This document shows positions 32,001 to 39,483 of a DNA stretch of 64,000 nucleotides, piece by piece. The position numbers were made by a program, and so were the translations under genes. A model generated the notes under the pieces. That model saw only the letters and a list, made by a program, of their open reading frames with translations, was not told the origin of the DNA and did not search any database. The first letter of the stretch is position 1; every line of letters begins with the position of its first letter. The stretch is taken from NCBI GenBank assembly GCA_964459305.1, contig CAYWNA010000014.1:1-64000 (forward strand), in the 5' to 3' direction. The stretch is from CAYWNA01 sp964459305. GTDB taxonomy: Bacteria > Planctomycetota > Planctomycetia > Pirellulales > Pirellulaceae.

Positions 32001-34338
32001 ACGCGAAGATCCCCGAGCGGTCGAGCCGCTTGTTGCTTTCACGCAAAGCGGCACTTACATCCAAAAACGCTACGCGGCGGAGTATTTAGGCGATCTCGGT
32101 GATCCGCGAGGCATCGAGCCACTTTGCGCCATGCTGAACGACTCGGAACGCCGCGTGCGCCGGGAAGCTGCCGAGGCCCTTCGCCGATTTGCCGACCAGC
32201 GGGCTCTCGATCCGTTGCTTGGAGCATTTGACAACGAGAAGGACGAGAGCGTTCGCGCGGCTATCATCGATGCACTGGGGCGGATTCAACATCCGAGGTC
32301 CATTCAAGTCCTTGAGCAGGCTTTGGCCGACAAACAACGACGGATTGTCTGGCGTGCCGCTCATTCTTTGGCCCGCCTGGGCTGGAAGCCATCGAGTGAC
32401 ACGCAACAAATTCGTTTCATGATCGCCTCGGGCAGGACGGCCGAGGCTGACGAGCTCATCCCCAAGGCCGAACCCGCCGCCGACAGCAATCGCCTGACGG
32501 GCAAGTTTGAGCTGGACAAGCCGATATTGGCACCGCTGACCGTCGGCACACCCGAATGGCCCGATGTGCTGATGATCCGCTCAGTGGAATTCAGCCACCA
32601 AGCCAACCAGACCAGGGCGATCGTTCAACTGAACAAATATAGCTGGCCGCCGTCGACATGGAGGATATTGGTCCAGCTCAAGGACGACGCGGGCAAGGTG
32701 ACGGCCACAGCCGAAAAGACAATCAAGACCGCTGGCGTGATCATGAGAGTGAGAATGCTGGAAAGCCAACAGCCCCATGAATTGGACTTTGGCCGCGTGG
32801 ACGATCTGGATCGGGTACGACGGTTCGAACTGTCCGTCGAGCAGGTTCCCGACGATCGCCAGCCGCAATCGCCTGTGAAGATTGCGAACTCTGCCGAGGC
32901 GCCGTTGGTTCTGGATCAGGATATCCCAATTGGGCTGGATGCCCAGAGTCCCTTTGAAAGCCGCATCGTGTGGACGGAGAGCATCCGTTTTGAGCCGGGA
33001 GCGGCGGACGACAAAAAACGCGAGGTCAAAGCGCGGCTGAAGCTCAAGTGGGAGTCGCTGATGAGAGCGGATTGGCGGGTCTGGCTGCTGCTGCTGGACG
33101 TGGAAGGCAAAACGGTGACCCGCTCCGGCGCAAGTTTCTCGACGCAACAGGTCTTTGAAGGACAAGCCCCCGTTGTCGACGAAAACCTCGAAATACCGCT
33201 GACCGTCTGGACCGGATACCGTGAACCCACGCGGTTTCGTCTGGGGCTGGAGCTGACCAAAGACCACTCGGGCGCAGCCCGATCCGAGCAGTCGATCCCT
33301 GAGGGAGCTCTGCGACTGAGCCACGTTGACGATACGGCCGAGGGCAAACGCAGTATTGCGGCATCGGGGCATGCCGTCCGTTTCGAACGTTCCGAGGACG
33401 CGATGTTCGTCGAAGCGGTACAGGTCTTCGCAAGCCGGTACGGTCACTCGAAACCGCCGGATGAAGACTTCCATGTCTATCTTCTGAATGAAAAACACCA
33501 GGTACTGGCCGATCTGCGCTTTCCGTACAGCATGATCGGGCGGGGCGACGAGTGCTGGTACACGCTTAGGACACCTTCTGTAGAAGTGCCGAAACGGTTC
33601 CTTGTCGCGCTGTCCTTCAATCCGCACAAGACGAAAGGGATCTACCTGGGGTACGACAATAGCGTCAAGCAGTCTCACTCGCTGGCGGGTCTGCCTCGGG
33701 ACGGCTATGAACCCGTCAAGGATACGTACGACTGGATGGTACGGCTGCACCTTTCGCGCGAGCCCTCCGGCGAAAACGGCATCATACGACTGGCGGACTG
33801 GAAACCGCCCGTGCACGTCGATCCGTTCGAGGGTTGCTTGGAGGCGAAGTACGACACGGGCGAGTCGGATGGCAAGCAGAGCTACGGAGGCTCCGGACCG
33901 GCCATCCGCTTCAAGCTGGCCGAGGTCCTTCCCAAAGACGTTTCTATCGAGGATCTGGAGTTGAAGGGTTTTCGATTGTACGCCGGTCGTTACGGCTCGG
34001 GCTATGACACCGAACAGACCATGCTGCATGTCGCCGTGCTTGGCCACGAAAACAAAGTGCTTTGGCAAGGCACGTTTCCGTATTCCTTGTTCGCCTACAA
34101 AGCCAAATGGGTGGACGTGGTGTTGCCAGAGCCGTTGGCGCTGCGCAGTTCGGACCTGAGAGAAGGAGAGCTGACGGTGGCGATGGATCCCGAAGCGCAT
34201 CAGTACAAAGGGATCTACTTCCACTACAACAAGACCCCTGGTTCATCCCGCTCTCTGGCCGGGACCGTCGCGAAAGGGTTCCGACAAGTGCCCGATCGGG
34301 AATGGATGATACGAGCCTTTTTTGGCGTCAAAGAATGA
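29068..34338 (+). CDS. BlaR1-like M56 membrane protease with HEAT repeats and novel C-terminal domains
   Basis: 1756 residues. The N terminus is an M56 membrane peptidase: HFLWQGLVIVILTMLAGRLL and further helices, then ILAHELAHIQRYDYLVNVIQ with the zinc HELAH at about 270-274 and RERCCDDLVLATG. A last helix near 385-405 (LLCAVAIFAVGSLLVLHL) would place the rest outside the cytoplasm. Instead of a penicillin-binding sensor there is a beta-rich region, then about 15 PBS-lyase-type HEAT repeats (about 595-1110; units such as LGDPRAVEPLIATLDDE). Two Ig-like regions follow (about 1150-1400), then two copies of an unrecognised domain (about 1408-1567 and 1585-1756) with motifs LNEKHQVLADLRFPY, LSFNPHKTKGIYLGYDN and YDWMVRLHL. 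HEAT arrays bind proteins, so a protein or peptide signal is the simplest guess; this is inference. Confidence 0.85.
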   Translation: MTHMAWLDTTFCARLTLTLGHFLWQGLVIVILTMLAGRLLRGASAAVRYGVFVFALLLMAMCPPVTFCLLGPARPMPSTGTQEPVVAVTDAEPGSQSVDPIAPTQTNQADFLPLMSTNSTPPADRVKQDETVFASEPDTADDENLTPAAASAVPALDRAETPTRFDWRPYSSLATVVYLVGALAMLCRLAMGLYGGDRLRRRSQPVEDAELLATVARRAESLGLRFRPAVAYCRQIAGPTVIGVLRPTILLPLSVASGLSHEQLEAILAHELAHIQRYDYLVNVIQRLVEAMLFFHPAVWFISRRIRVERERCCDDLVLATGAEPLSYATSLLRAAELGQASRTRAPSDPMVAVGATGRPSDLVDRIRRLIDHRTFEPVRLKHPWMSLLCAVAIFAVGSLLVLHLNVQAQSARDATAGPKVNGIELTWGEPAQGIRLGAVAAAPAQRLGDKVLIRFALENHSEQSIRFHGGPSCEIGRIVRWAGGHIRVISPDGKGLRATKVAGFGRGGVDVRQGQTYKGQLDLAQYFSFSLPGRYLVVLQLRPHPSDDPKGDHGIPVASGEFPLVLVGTGKHGEPLVSTDRTDHPSPAGNEAGYADPTIQRLLAQLHDEDGFVREIAARELSEIRDGALVDPLIKTLSDEQMAVRRAAAYGLGKLGDARAVEPLVKTLEKAKEKFEIEAVVWALGEIGDPRSIAPIVEALSPEEPSVSFHSMRSIVSFRDARIADVLLKKMQYDNGGLNFNIVSMLVQMEEHRLVEPLLDHLVNGPSRKRWRAANALGRLGDPRAVEPLIATLDDESESTREAAAEALGELGDSRAVEPMIEFLANEKEDDVIENAAEALALLGDERAIEALKLLTDHDGGQVREAVAKAITDIQLGANRALRTGSEEQAIRIAEEALKNGGEAAARAAARVLGRITSERATEALVLSAKDPRAPVRSEVIGALAWIESDRAADGLAQSLADEDANNRWEAARSLAIREDPRAVEPLVAFTQSGTYIQKRYAAEYLGDLGDPRGIEPLCAMLNDSERRVRREAAEALRRFADQRALDPLLGAFDNEKDESVRAAIIDALGRIQHPRSIQVLEQALADKQRRIVWRAAHSLARLGWKPSSDTQQIRFMIASGRTAEADELIPKAEPAADSNRLTGKFELDKPILAPLTVGTPEWPDVLMIRSVEFSHQANQTRAIVQLNKYSWPPSTWRILVQLKDDAGKVTATAEKTIKTAGVIMRVRMLESQQPHELDFGRVDDLDRVRRFELSVEQVPDDRQPQSPVKIANSAEAPLVLDQDIPIGLDAQSPFESRIVWTESIRFEPGAADDKKREVKARLKLKWESLMRADWRVWLLLLDVEGKTVTRSGASFSTQQVFEGQAPVVDENLEIPLTVWTGYREPTRFRLGLELTKDHSGAARSEQSIPEGALRLSHVDDTAEGKRSIAASGHAVRFERSEDAMFVEAVQVFASRYGHSKPPDEDFHVYLLNEKHQVLADLRFPYSMIGRGDECWYTLRTPSVEVPKRFLVALSFNPHKTKGIYLGYDNSVKQSHSLAGLPRDGYEPVKDTYDWMVRLHLSREPSGENGIIRLADWKPPVHVDPFEGCLEAKYDTGESDGKQSYGGSGPAIRFKLAEVLPKDVSIEDLELKGFRLYAGRYGSGYDTEQTMLHVAVLGHENKVLWQGTFPYSLFAYKAKWVDVVLPEPLALRSSDLREGELTVAMDPEAHQYKGIYFHYNKTPGSSRSLAGTVAKGFRQVPDREWMIRAFFGVKE

Positions 34339-34402
34339 GCGTACGTGCCAATTGACCGATGGTTAGAGGTGTGTCGAACTTGCTGATCAAGGAGACCAGG
34401 AC

Positions 34403-35557
34403 ATGAAAGCTATCGTTGCCTTCGCAATTCCCCTCGCCGTTATTGCCGCGCTGATTGGCCGCCAATCATGCCTTGCAGCCGAAGAGTCGAGCGGCGCGGC
34501 CGACCAGCCAATCCCCGAAGGTGCCCAGCGCGCAGCGTACGTCGACGACACGGCAGAAGGTAAACGCAGCCTGGGGGCTTCGGGGCATGCTGTGAGTTTC
34601 GAGCGTCCCAAGGACGCGGCATTCGTCGAAGCGATCGAGATCTTCGCCGGCCGCTACGGGCACGAACAGCCGCCGGACGAGGATTTTCGCGTGTATCTAC
34701 TCAATGAGAAGTATCAGGTTTTGGCGGACCTGCGCTTTCCGTACGCCATGATCGAGCGCGGGGACCTTCGGTGGTACACGCTTCGGACCCCGTCGGTCGA
34801 AGTCCCAAAACAGTTCACCGTTGCCCTTTCGTTCAATCCACACCGCACGAAGGGCATCTACCTCGGTTATGACAACAGTGTTGAACGACCCCACTCCCTG
34901 GTTGGGCTGCCGGCGGACGGGTTCAGGCCGGTGAAAGAACCGTATGACTGGATGGTGAGAGTTCATCTATCGGGCGAGCCTTCTGGCGAGAAAGGCGTCA
35001 TGCGGCTGGCCGACTGGAAACCACCCAAGCACGTCGATCCATTCCAAGGGTGCATCGAGGCGAAATATGACACGGGCGAGTCGGATGGCAAGCAGAGCTA
35101 CGGCGGCTCGGGGCCGGCAATCCGCTTCAAGCTGCCCGATGTTCTGCCTAAGGATGTGTCGCTTGACAAGCTCCAATTGAGAGGCTTCCGCCTGTACGCG
35201 GGCCGTTATGGCTCCGGGTACGATACGAAGCAAGCTACCGTTCGTGTGTCCGTGCTCGGATCTGACAAGAAGACGCTGTGGGAGGGGACGTTTTCCTATG
35301 CCTTGTTCGACTACAAAACGAAATGGATAGACCTAGTACTGCCAGAACCGATGGCACTGCGCGATTCAGACCTCAAGGACGGTGAGTTGACTGTGGCATT
35401 TGACCCGGAAGCCCATCGATTCAAAGGGATCTACTTCCACTACAACAGGGACCCTGACACATCGCATTCTCTAGCTGGGGCCGTTGCCAAAGGCTTCCGC
35501 GAGGTGCCGGATCGGGAATGGATGATACGAGCCTTCTTCAGTGTGAGAGATCAGTAG
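34403..35557 (+). CDS. Secreted protein with two copies of the M56 receptor's C-terminal domain
   Basis: 384 residues, ATG at 34403 preceded by AAGGAG. A signal peptide (MKAIVAFAIPLAVIAALIG, cleavage near CLA-A) precedes a two-domain protein that closely follows the last 350 residues of the upstream M56 receptor. Shared blocks include AGRYG, PPDEDF.VYLLNE, TPSVEVPK, KTKGIYLGYDNSV or RTKGIYLGYDNSV, and GESDGKQSYGGSGPAIRFKL. It therefore is a tandem paralogue released from the membrane anchor. The fold is unassigned; the strand-rich pattern suggests beta-sandwiches. It lies 64 bases downstream of the receptor in the same orientation and may be cotranscribed. It could be a decoy, ligand or partner of the receptor, which the sequence alone cannot decide. 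Confidence 0.8.
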   Translation: MKAIVAFAIPLAVIAALIGRQSCLAAEESSGAADQPIPEGAQRAAYVDDTAEGKRSLGASGHAVSFERPKDAAFVEAIEIFAGRYGHEQPPDEDFRVYLLNEKYQVLADLRFPYAMIERGDLRWYTLRTPSVEVPKQFTVALSFNPHRTKGIYLGYDNSVERPHSLVGLPADGFRPVKEPYDWMVRVHLSGEPSGEKGVMRLADWKPPKHVDPFQGCIEAKYDTGESDGKQSYGGSGPAIRFKLPDVLPKDVSLDKLQLRGFRLYAGRYGSGYDTKQATVRVSVLGSDKKTLWEGTFSYALFDYKTKWIDLVLPEPMALRDSDLKDGELTVAFDPEAHRFKGIYFHYNRDPDTSHSLAGAVAKGFREVPDREWMIRAFFSVRDQ

Positions 35558-35576
35558 TGATGGTGAGGAACGTTGG

Positions 35577-36032
35577 GTGACGGGGCACAGCAGTAAGGAC
35601 CGCTTTGCTCTCGTTGCCAATTACCCTGCCCAACAGAATCACATGGCTGCCATAGGAGATATCCAATTTTACTTGACATCCGTTCGTATTCACGGGTATC
35701 GCTACGGCTACCCAAAGCCCCCGGCGGAAGACTTTCACGTCTCGCTGTGTGACAAGGACTTCAAGTTGATTGCCGATCCTCCGTTTTCCTATTCGAAAGT
35801 TCCTTACGGCAAACCCGATCGGGTCTCGCTTCGAGTCAAGCCAACCAAGGTCCCGTCGCAGTTTGTCATCTGCCTCAATTTCAACCCAACGCGCACGAAG
35901 GGAGTCTTCATCAACCACGACGCAGAGGGCAAGTCCCTGGTCGGCCTGCCTGGCAAGAGGGCAGGGCAATTCACCGGCGGGGATTGGATGGTCCGCGTTA
36001 CAGTCGACCAACTCAAGGCGGCCGATCGGTAA
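35577..36032 (+). CDS. Small protein with one diverged copy of the same domain
   Basis: 151 residues from a GTG at 35577, with AGGAA about 8 bases upstream. It contains one further copy of the domain seen twice in the two upstream proteins: YRYGYPKPPAEDFHVSLCDK, LIADPPFSYSKVP, NFNPTRTKGVFINHD and GGDWMVRVTV align in order with the same motifs. No signal peptide is visible, and the frame remains open upstream into the previous gene, so the copy may have lost its N terminus through a frameshift. It is the fifth copy of this domain within 2.8 kb. Confidence 0.65.
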   Translation: MTGHSSKDRFALVANYPAQQNHMAAIGDIQFYLTSVRIHGYRYGYPKPPAEDFHVSLCDKDFKLIADPPFSYSKVPYGKPDRVSLRVKPTKVPSQFVICLNFNPTRTKGVFINHDAEGKSLVGLPGKRAGQFTGGDWMVRVTVDQLKAADR

Positions 36033-36262
36033 GGACTTCGGCTAGCCCGCGTTCATCGCGCACGTGCCACGGTTGTGCCAGCCGTGCGGAAGTCTGCGCG
36101 GCCAAACCCCGGATTGCACACGGACCGGGACAGTGCCGAACAGCGTGTCACACACCAGCCAGCAGTACGCGACACAAATGCGTGGTTGATGATTCAACCA
36201 GGAATTCACGGACGGTCAAATCTGATGACCCCGGCGCATTAGCATCCTTGTCTGGTAATTCT

Positions 36263-36286
36263 CTGAACTCTTGCGAGTTCAGCTAC
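36263..36286. repeat. Single hairpin related to palindrome family F
   Basis: A 24-base hairpin (CTGAACTCTTGCGAGTTCAG then CTAC) that equals the right arm of family F except for two paired changes keeping its inner GAACTC/GAGTTC complement. Only one arm is present, at the 3' end of the dehydrogenase gene. The rest of the 36033-36297 gap shows nothing recognisable. Confidence 0.7.
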
Positions 36287-36297
36287 AAGATTGCCGG

Positions 36298-37281
36298 CTA
36301 CTCCGGATTCACCCAATGGCGCAGCGGCTGGGCGCGCAGACCGGCCAGCAGATTGTCTGTGGCGATCTCGGCCATGCCGTTGCGGCTGGAGACCGTCGCA
36401 CTGCCAACGTGCGGGACGACCACGCAGTTGGGCAGTCCCAGCAGCGGATCATCCGTGTCGATGGGTTCCGGATTAGTCACATCCAGGCCAGCGGCGAAGA
36501 TCTCATCGTCACGCAGTGCCTCATACAGGTCGCGTTGGTTGTGAATTGGACCCCGAGCACTGTTAATGAATATGGCGGTCTTCTTCATTCTGGAAAACGC
36601 TGTCGCATCAAACATGCCGTGCGTCTCTTCGTTGAGGTCCGTGTGAACAGAGACGAAATCGGATTCGGCCAGCAGAGTATCGAAATCTACGTGCTGGGCG
36701 TCGAACGCTTGTTCGGCCTTTTCATTTCGCTGCGTATCGTGATAGAGAACTCGCATGTCCCAGCCGCCGCGACATCGCTGGGCCATGGCGAACCCGATGC
36801 GTCCCATGCCGACGATGCCGATCGTCTTGCCACAGAGATCTTGGCCGATATACCCAAGCGGCTCCCACGTCTTCCACTTGGCAGCGCGAGCATCGTCCTG
36901 GCCTTCGACGATCCGCCGAGCGGCGGAGATAAGCAGCGCGAACGCCAGATCTGCCGTAGCGTCCGTCAACACGCCCGGTGTATTGCCGACGCGGATGCCT
37001 CGCTGGGTGGCTTCCGTCAAGTCGATGTTGTTGTAGCCGACGGCAAAGTTGCTGATCACCTGCAACTGCGATCCGGCCGCGTCCATGAACTCCGCGTCAA
37101 CCTTTTCGGTCAGCAGTGTCAACACGCCGTCGCAGCCAGCGATTCTCTGGAGCAGAACGTCGCGAGGCGGCGGAAGCGGATCGTCCCACACGTCGGCGTC
37201 ACACTCCGCAGTCACTTTGTCCAAACCGGCAGCAGGAATTCTGCGGGTGACGAAGACTCGCATGTTACTGGTATCTGGCAT
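36298..37281 (-). CDS. D-isomer-specific 2-hydroxyacid dehydrogenase (glyoxylate/hydroxypyruvate reductase-like)
   Basis: About 327 residues from ATG 37281 (MPDTSNMRVFVTRRIP); the frame extends to 37344 with no better start. The Rossmann motif is TIGIVGMGRIGFAMAQ. Catalytic residues are visible as Arg in FINSARGPIHNQ, Glu in DVTNPEPIDTDDPLL and His in VVPHVGSATVSSR. These fit glyoxylate or hydroxypyruvate reductases of the 2-hydroxyacid dehydrogenase family, which use NAD(P)H. Length is normal. The protein has no signal and should be cytoplasmic. It ends the plus/minus junction with the small domain protein and is separated from the parvulin gene by a terminator. Confidence 0.88.
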   Translation of the reverse strand: MPDTSNMRVFVTRRIPAAGLDKVTAECDADVWDDPLPPPRDVLLQRIAGCDGVLTLLTEKVDAEFMDAAGSQLQVISNFAVGYNNIDLTEATQRGIRVGNTPGVLTDATADLAFALLISAARRIVEGQDDARAAKWKTWEPLGYIGQDLCGKTIGIVGMGRIGFAMAQRCRGGWDMRVLYHDTQRNEKAEQAFDAQHVDFDTLLAESDFVSVHTDLNEETHGMFDATAFSRMKKTAIFINSARGPIHNQRDLYEALRDDEIFAAGLDVTNPEPIDTDDPLLGLPNCVVVPHVGSATVSSRNGMAEIATDNLLAGLRAQPLRHWVNPE

Positions 37282-37348
37282 GGCAACAGCTTCCTCGAAT
37301 ATCCAATGAAAGAAACTCAGCCGTGTATACCTCACGGCGGCCAAATAA

Positions 37349-37380
37349 GAAACCCGGCCTATACAAAGTGGCCGGGTTTC
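37349..37380 (-). terminator. Intrinsic terminator after the parvulin gene
   Basis: Perfect 11-base arms GAAACCCGGCC (37349-37359) and GGCCGGGTTTC (37370-37380). On the minus strand the second arm runs into TTTCTTATTT. It lies between the parvulin gene stop and the dehydrogenase start. Confidence 0.75.
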
Positions 37381-37421
37381 CAGGAGGTCGAGATCCGCAG
37401 GGAATGAGAGCTTACGTTTCG

Positions 37422-39356
37422 TTACCGTTTGATGCTCCCGCTGCGCCCCACGGGCCGATTGTAACTGGCTGGAGTCGCCGTTTGCGGGCCGAGCCGCTTT
37501 CCGGGTTGGGTGAATCCCGTTAGAAGATTGTCGATCTGGGCGGTTTCCTTCAGGCGATCGAACTCTTTGGCCATCGCAATCCGCACCTTCTTCTCGTGGA
37601 TGTCCTTGTGCAATTCGCCCTTGACCAGTTCGAAGTCGGTGACGACCGGCTTGGTGCGGCCCAAGCAGCGCAGGATCACGTACTTATCGCCGACGGCGAT
37701 GATTCCTGAAAGTTCGCCGACACTCAGGCGAAATGCCTCTTCTTCCACCGTTGGCTGGCCGCCGTGAAGGCGTATGGGCGGCACCTTGCCGAAGTTGGCC
37801 TTCGATGTCGGTTCGATCGAATACTGATGGGCCAATTCGCCGAAGAACTGATCCGTCGGATTGTTACGCGCCTGGTCCCACACGGTTTGCGCTTGACGAT
37901 GGTTTGTCATCACGATGGCCAGCACCTCGACCCGCTCGCCGAAGTTCGATTCAAACCCCTTCTTCAGGTCTTCCTGGTCGACTTGGACCTTGTGACTCAC
38001 CAGCTTCTTTAAAGCGACCGACGGCCAAACAGCATCGCGAACGTACAGTTCGACGGTCGTCTCGTCGCCTTCGGTGACCGCCTTCAGCCAAGCGTCGATG
38101 TCCGGCGTTCCGTCTTTCCTCGAATATCCATAGGCATCGGCCGCTCGGGCGACTTCGCTATCAATATCCTGTTCTTCCACTTGCTTGTTGCGTCGGCGCA
38201 ATTCCTGCACCAGCAACTTGCGGTTGATCTCGCCTTCGAGGGTCTCTTTGCCGTGGCGAGAGACGCACTCCGCCGCCAGGCTCTGAACCGTGATTTGCCC
38301 GCCGTTGACCAACGCCGCGACACCCGGGTATTGCCTCTGCAGATTCGGATCGTTGTAGACGTTGACCACTTTGGACTGCGACTGGAGCTGCTGGAACAAC
38401 TGGGCAGACTCCGTTCGCATTTTGTGGTCAGCGATACGCTCTTTCAGGCGCCGTTCAATCTCCGGCAAGTGTTGGCTGGTAACTAACGTGCGTTCGATTT
38501 GCTGTTCGCACTTCAGGATAATGTACTGGTTCGCGACCTGAATGACCGGCGAGATCTCGCCTTCCTTCAGGCTGAAAGCGACTTGCTCCAGATTCGGATC
38601 GCCCAGGTGCCTGCGGATTGGGGGAATCACGCCGTAGGCGCTTGCGGTGGCCTTGTCTTCCGAATGCTCCTTCGCCAACCGAGGGAAGTCGCCCGGATTG
38701 GCGCTTGCTGCCTTTGCCAGTTGGTCTGCCTTTTCCCGGCTACTGACCGCGATCATCCTCGCTTTGACCTTAGGCCCGTATTCCGAGTCGAAGACCTTTT
38801 GGAATTCCTCCTTGGTCACCACGACCTGTTTGGCGGCCAGTCGTCGCAAGGCAAGGGTAGGCCAGATGATGTCCCTGCTGTACTGCTCCGGATCGACATC
38901 TCGTTCGCTCTCCAACAATGCCAACCATCGATCGACCGAAAGGCCAAACTTGGTGGCGATGTTGTGAATCTCGTCTGTGACATCCTTCTGCGTAATCGTA
39001 ACCCCTCGTTGTTGACAAGCTTGCAGAATGATCTGCTTGTTGAGCATGCTCTCCAGTACTTCCTCGCCGTACCGCCGCAGACACTCCTGCGACAGCGCTT
39101 GCTGGCTGATCTGTTCCCCGTTGACAACCGCCATGACCTGCGACTGCCCGGCCGGAGCAGGACCCGGCGCACGTTGAGGACCAGCGGGGGCGGTGGAACC
39201 ACGCGATCCTGAACTCTGCGCGGCGACGTATGAGACGCACAAGGTGTTAAGCCCTGCCACACCGAGCGCTAAAGAGAGAACGAATGTAAGGCTCGTGTTC
39301 GGGACGTTGGCCTTGCGATAACGCGGCGAGATGCCGCTAGCATCCTTGCCAGCCAT
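37422..39356 (-). CDS. Exported double-domain parvulin-type peptidyl-prolyl isomerase (SurA-like)
   Basis: About 644 residues from ATG 39356, which has AAGGAG about 13 bases upstream. A hydrophobic signal segment (TSLTFVLSLALGVAGLNTLCVSYVAAQ) lies after a charged N terminus. Two parallel halves follow, each with a SurA-N-like chaperone part (VVNGEQISQQALSQECLRRYGEEVL and ALVNGGQITVQSLAAECVSRHGKETL) and a parvulin domain (ADQLAKAASANPGDFPRLAKEHSED...VIPPIRRHLGDPNLEQVAFSL, and DQARNNPTDQFFGELAHQYSIE...VPPIRLHGGQPTVEEEAF). So the protein is an internal duplication. SurA-like proteins help fold outer-membrane proteins in the periplasm. It follows the NtrC-type regulator on the same strand. Confidence 0.85.
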   Translation of the reverse strand: MAGKDASGISPRYRKANVPNTSLTFVLSLALGVAGLNTLCVSYVAAQSSGSRGSTAPAGPQRAPGPAPAGQSQVMAVVNGEQISQQALSQECLRRYGEEVLESMLNKQIILQACQQRGVTITQKDVTDEIHNIATKFGLSVDRWLALLESERDVDPEQYSRDIIWPTLALRRLAAKQVVVTKEEFQKVFDSEYGPKVKARMIAVSSREKADQLAKAASANPGDFPRLAKEHSEDKATASAYGVIPPIRRHLGDPNLEQVAFSLKEGEISPVIQVANQYIILKCEQQIERTLVTSQHLPEIERRLKERIADHKMRTESAQLFQQLQSQSKVVNVYNDPNLQRQYPGVAALVNGGQITVQSLAAECVSRHGKETLEGEINRKLLVQELRRRNKQVEEQDIDSEVARAADAYGYSRKDGTPDIDAWLKAVTEGDETTVELYVRDAVWPSVALKKLVSHKVQVDQEDLKKGFESNFGERVEVLAIVMTNHRQAQTVWDQARNNPTDQFFGELAHQYSIEPTSKANFGKVPPIRLHGGQPTVEEEAFRLSVGELSGIIAVGDKYVILRCLGRTKPVVTDFELVKGELHKDIHEKKVRIAMAKEFDRLKETAQIDNLLTGFTQPGKRLGPQTATPASYNRPVGRSGSIKR

Positions 39357-39483
39357 GACCGCTTTCTCCTTGAGAAATGGTGATCTTGTTCGCGTCGTAC
39401 GATTACCCTCTATGCAATGGGTGGTGGAGTATACGAGAGCGGGCAAAAACGGGTCAATAGAGAACAAGTCACTTGCGCTCAGG

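Noticed and set aside
32581..34224. 547-codon minus-strand frame inside the HEAT-repeat receptor gene
   Set aside because: It reflects the biased codon use of the receptor; the sense strand holds conserved duplicated domains.
28679..34338. Beta-lactam resistance locus
   Set aside because: BlaI and M56 are present, but the sensor is HEAT/novel domains and there is no beta-lactamase or penicillin-binding protein in the window.
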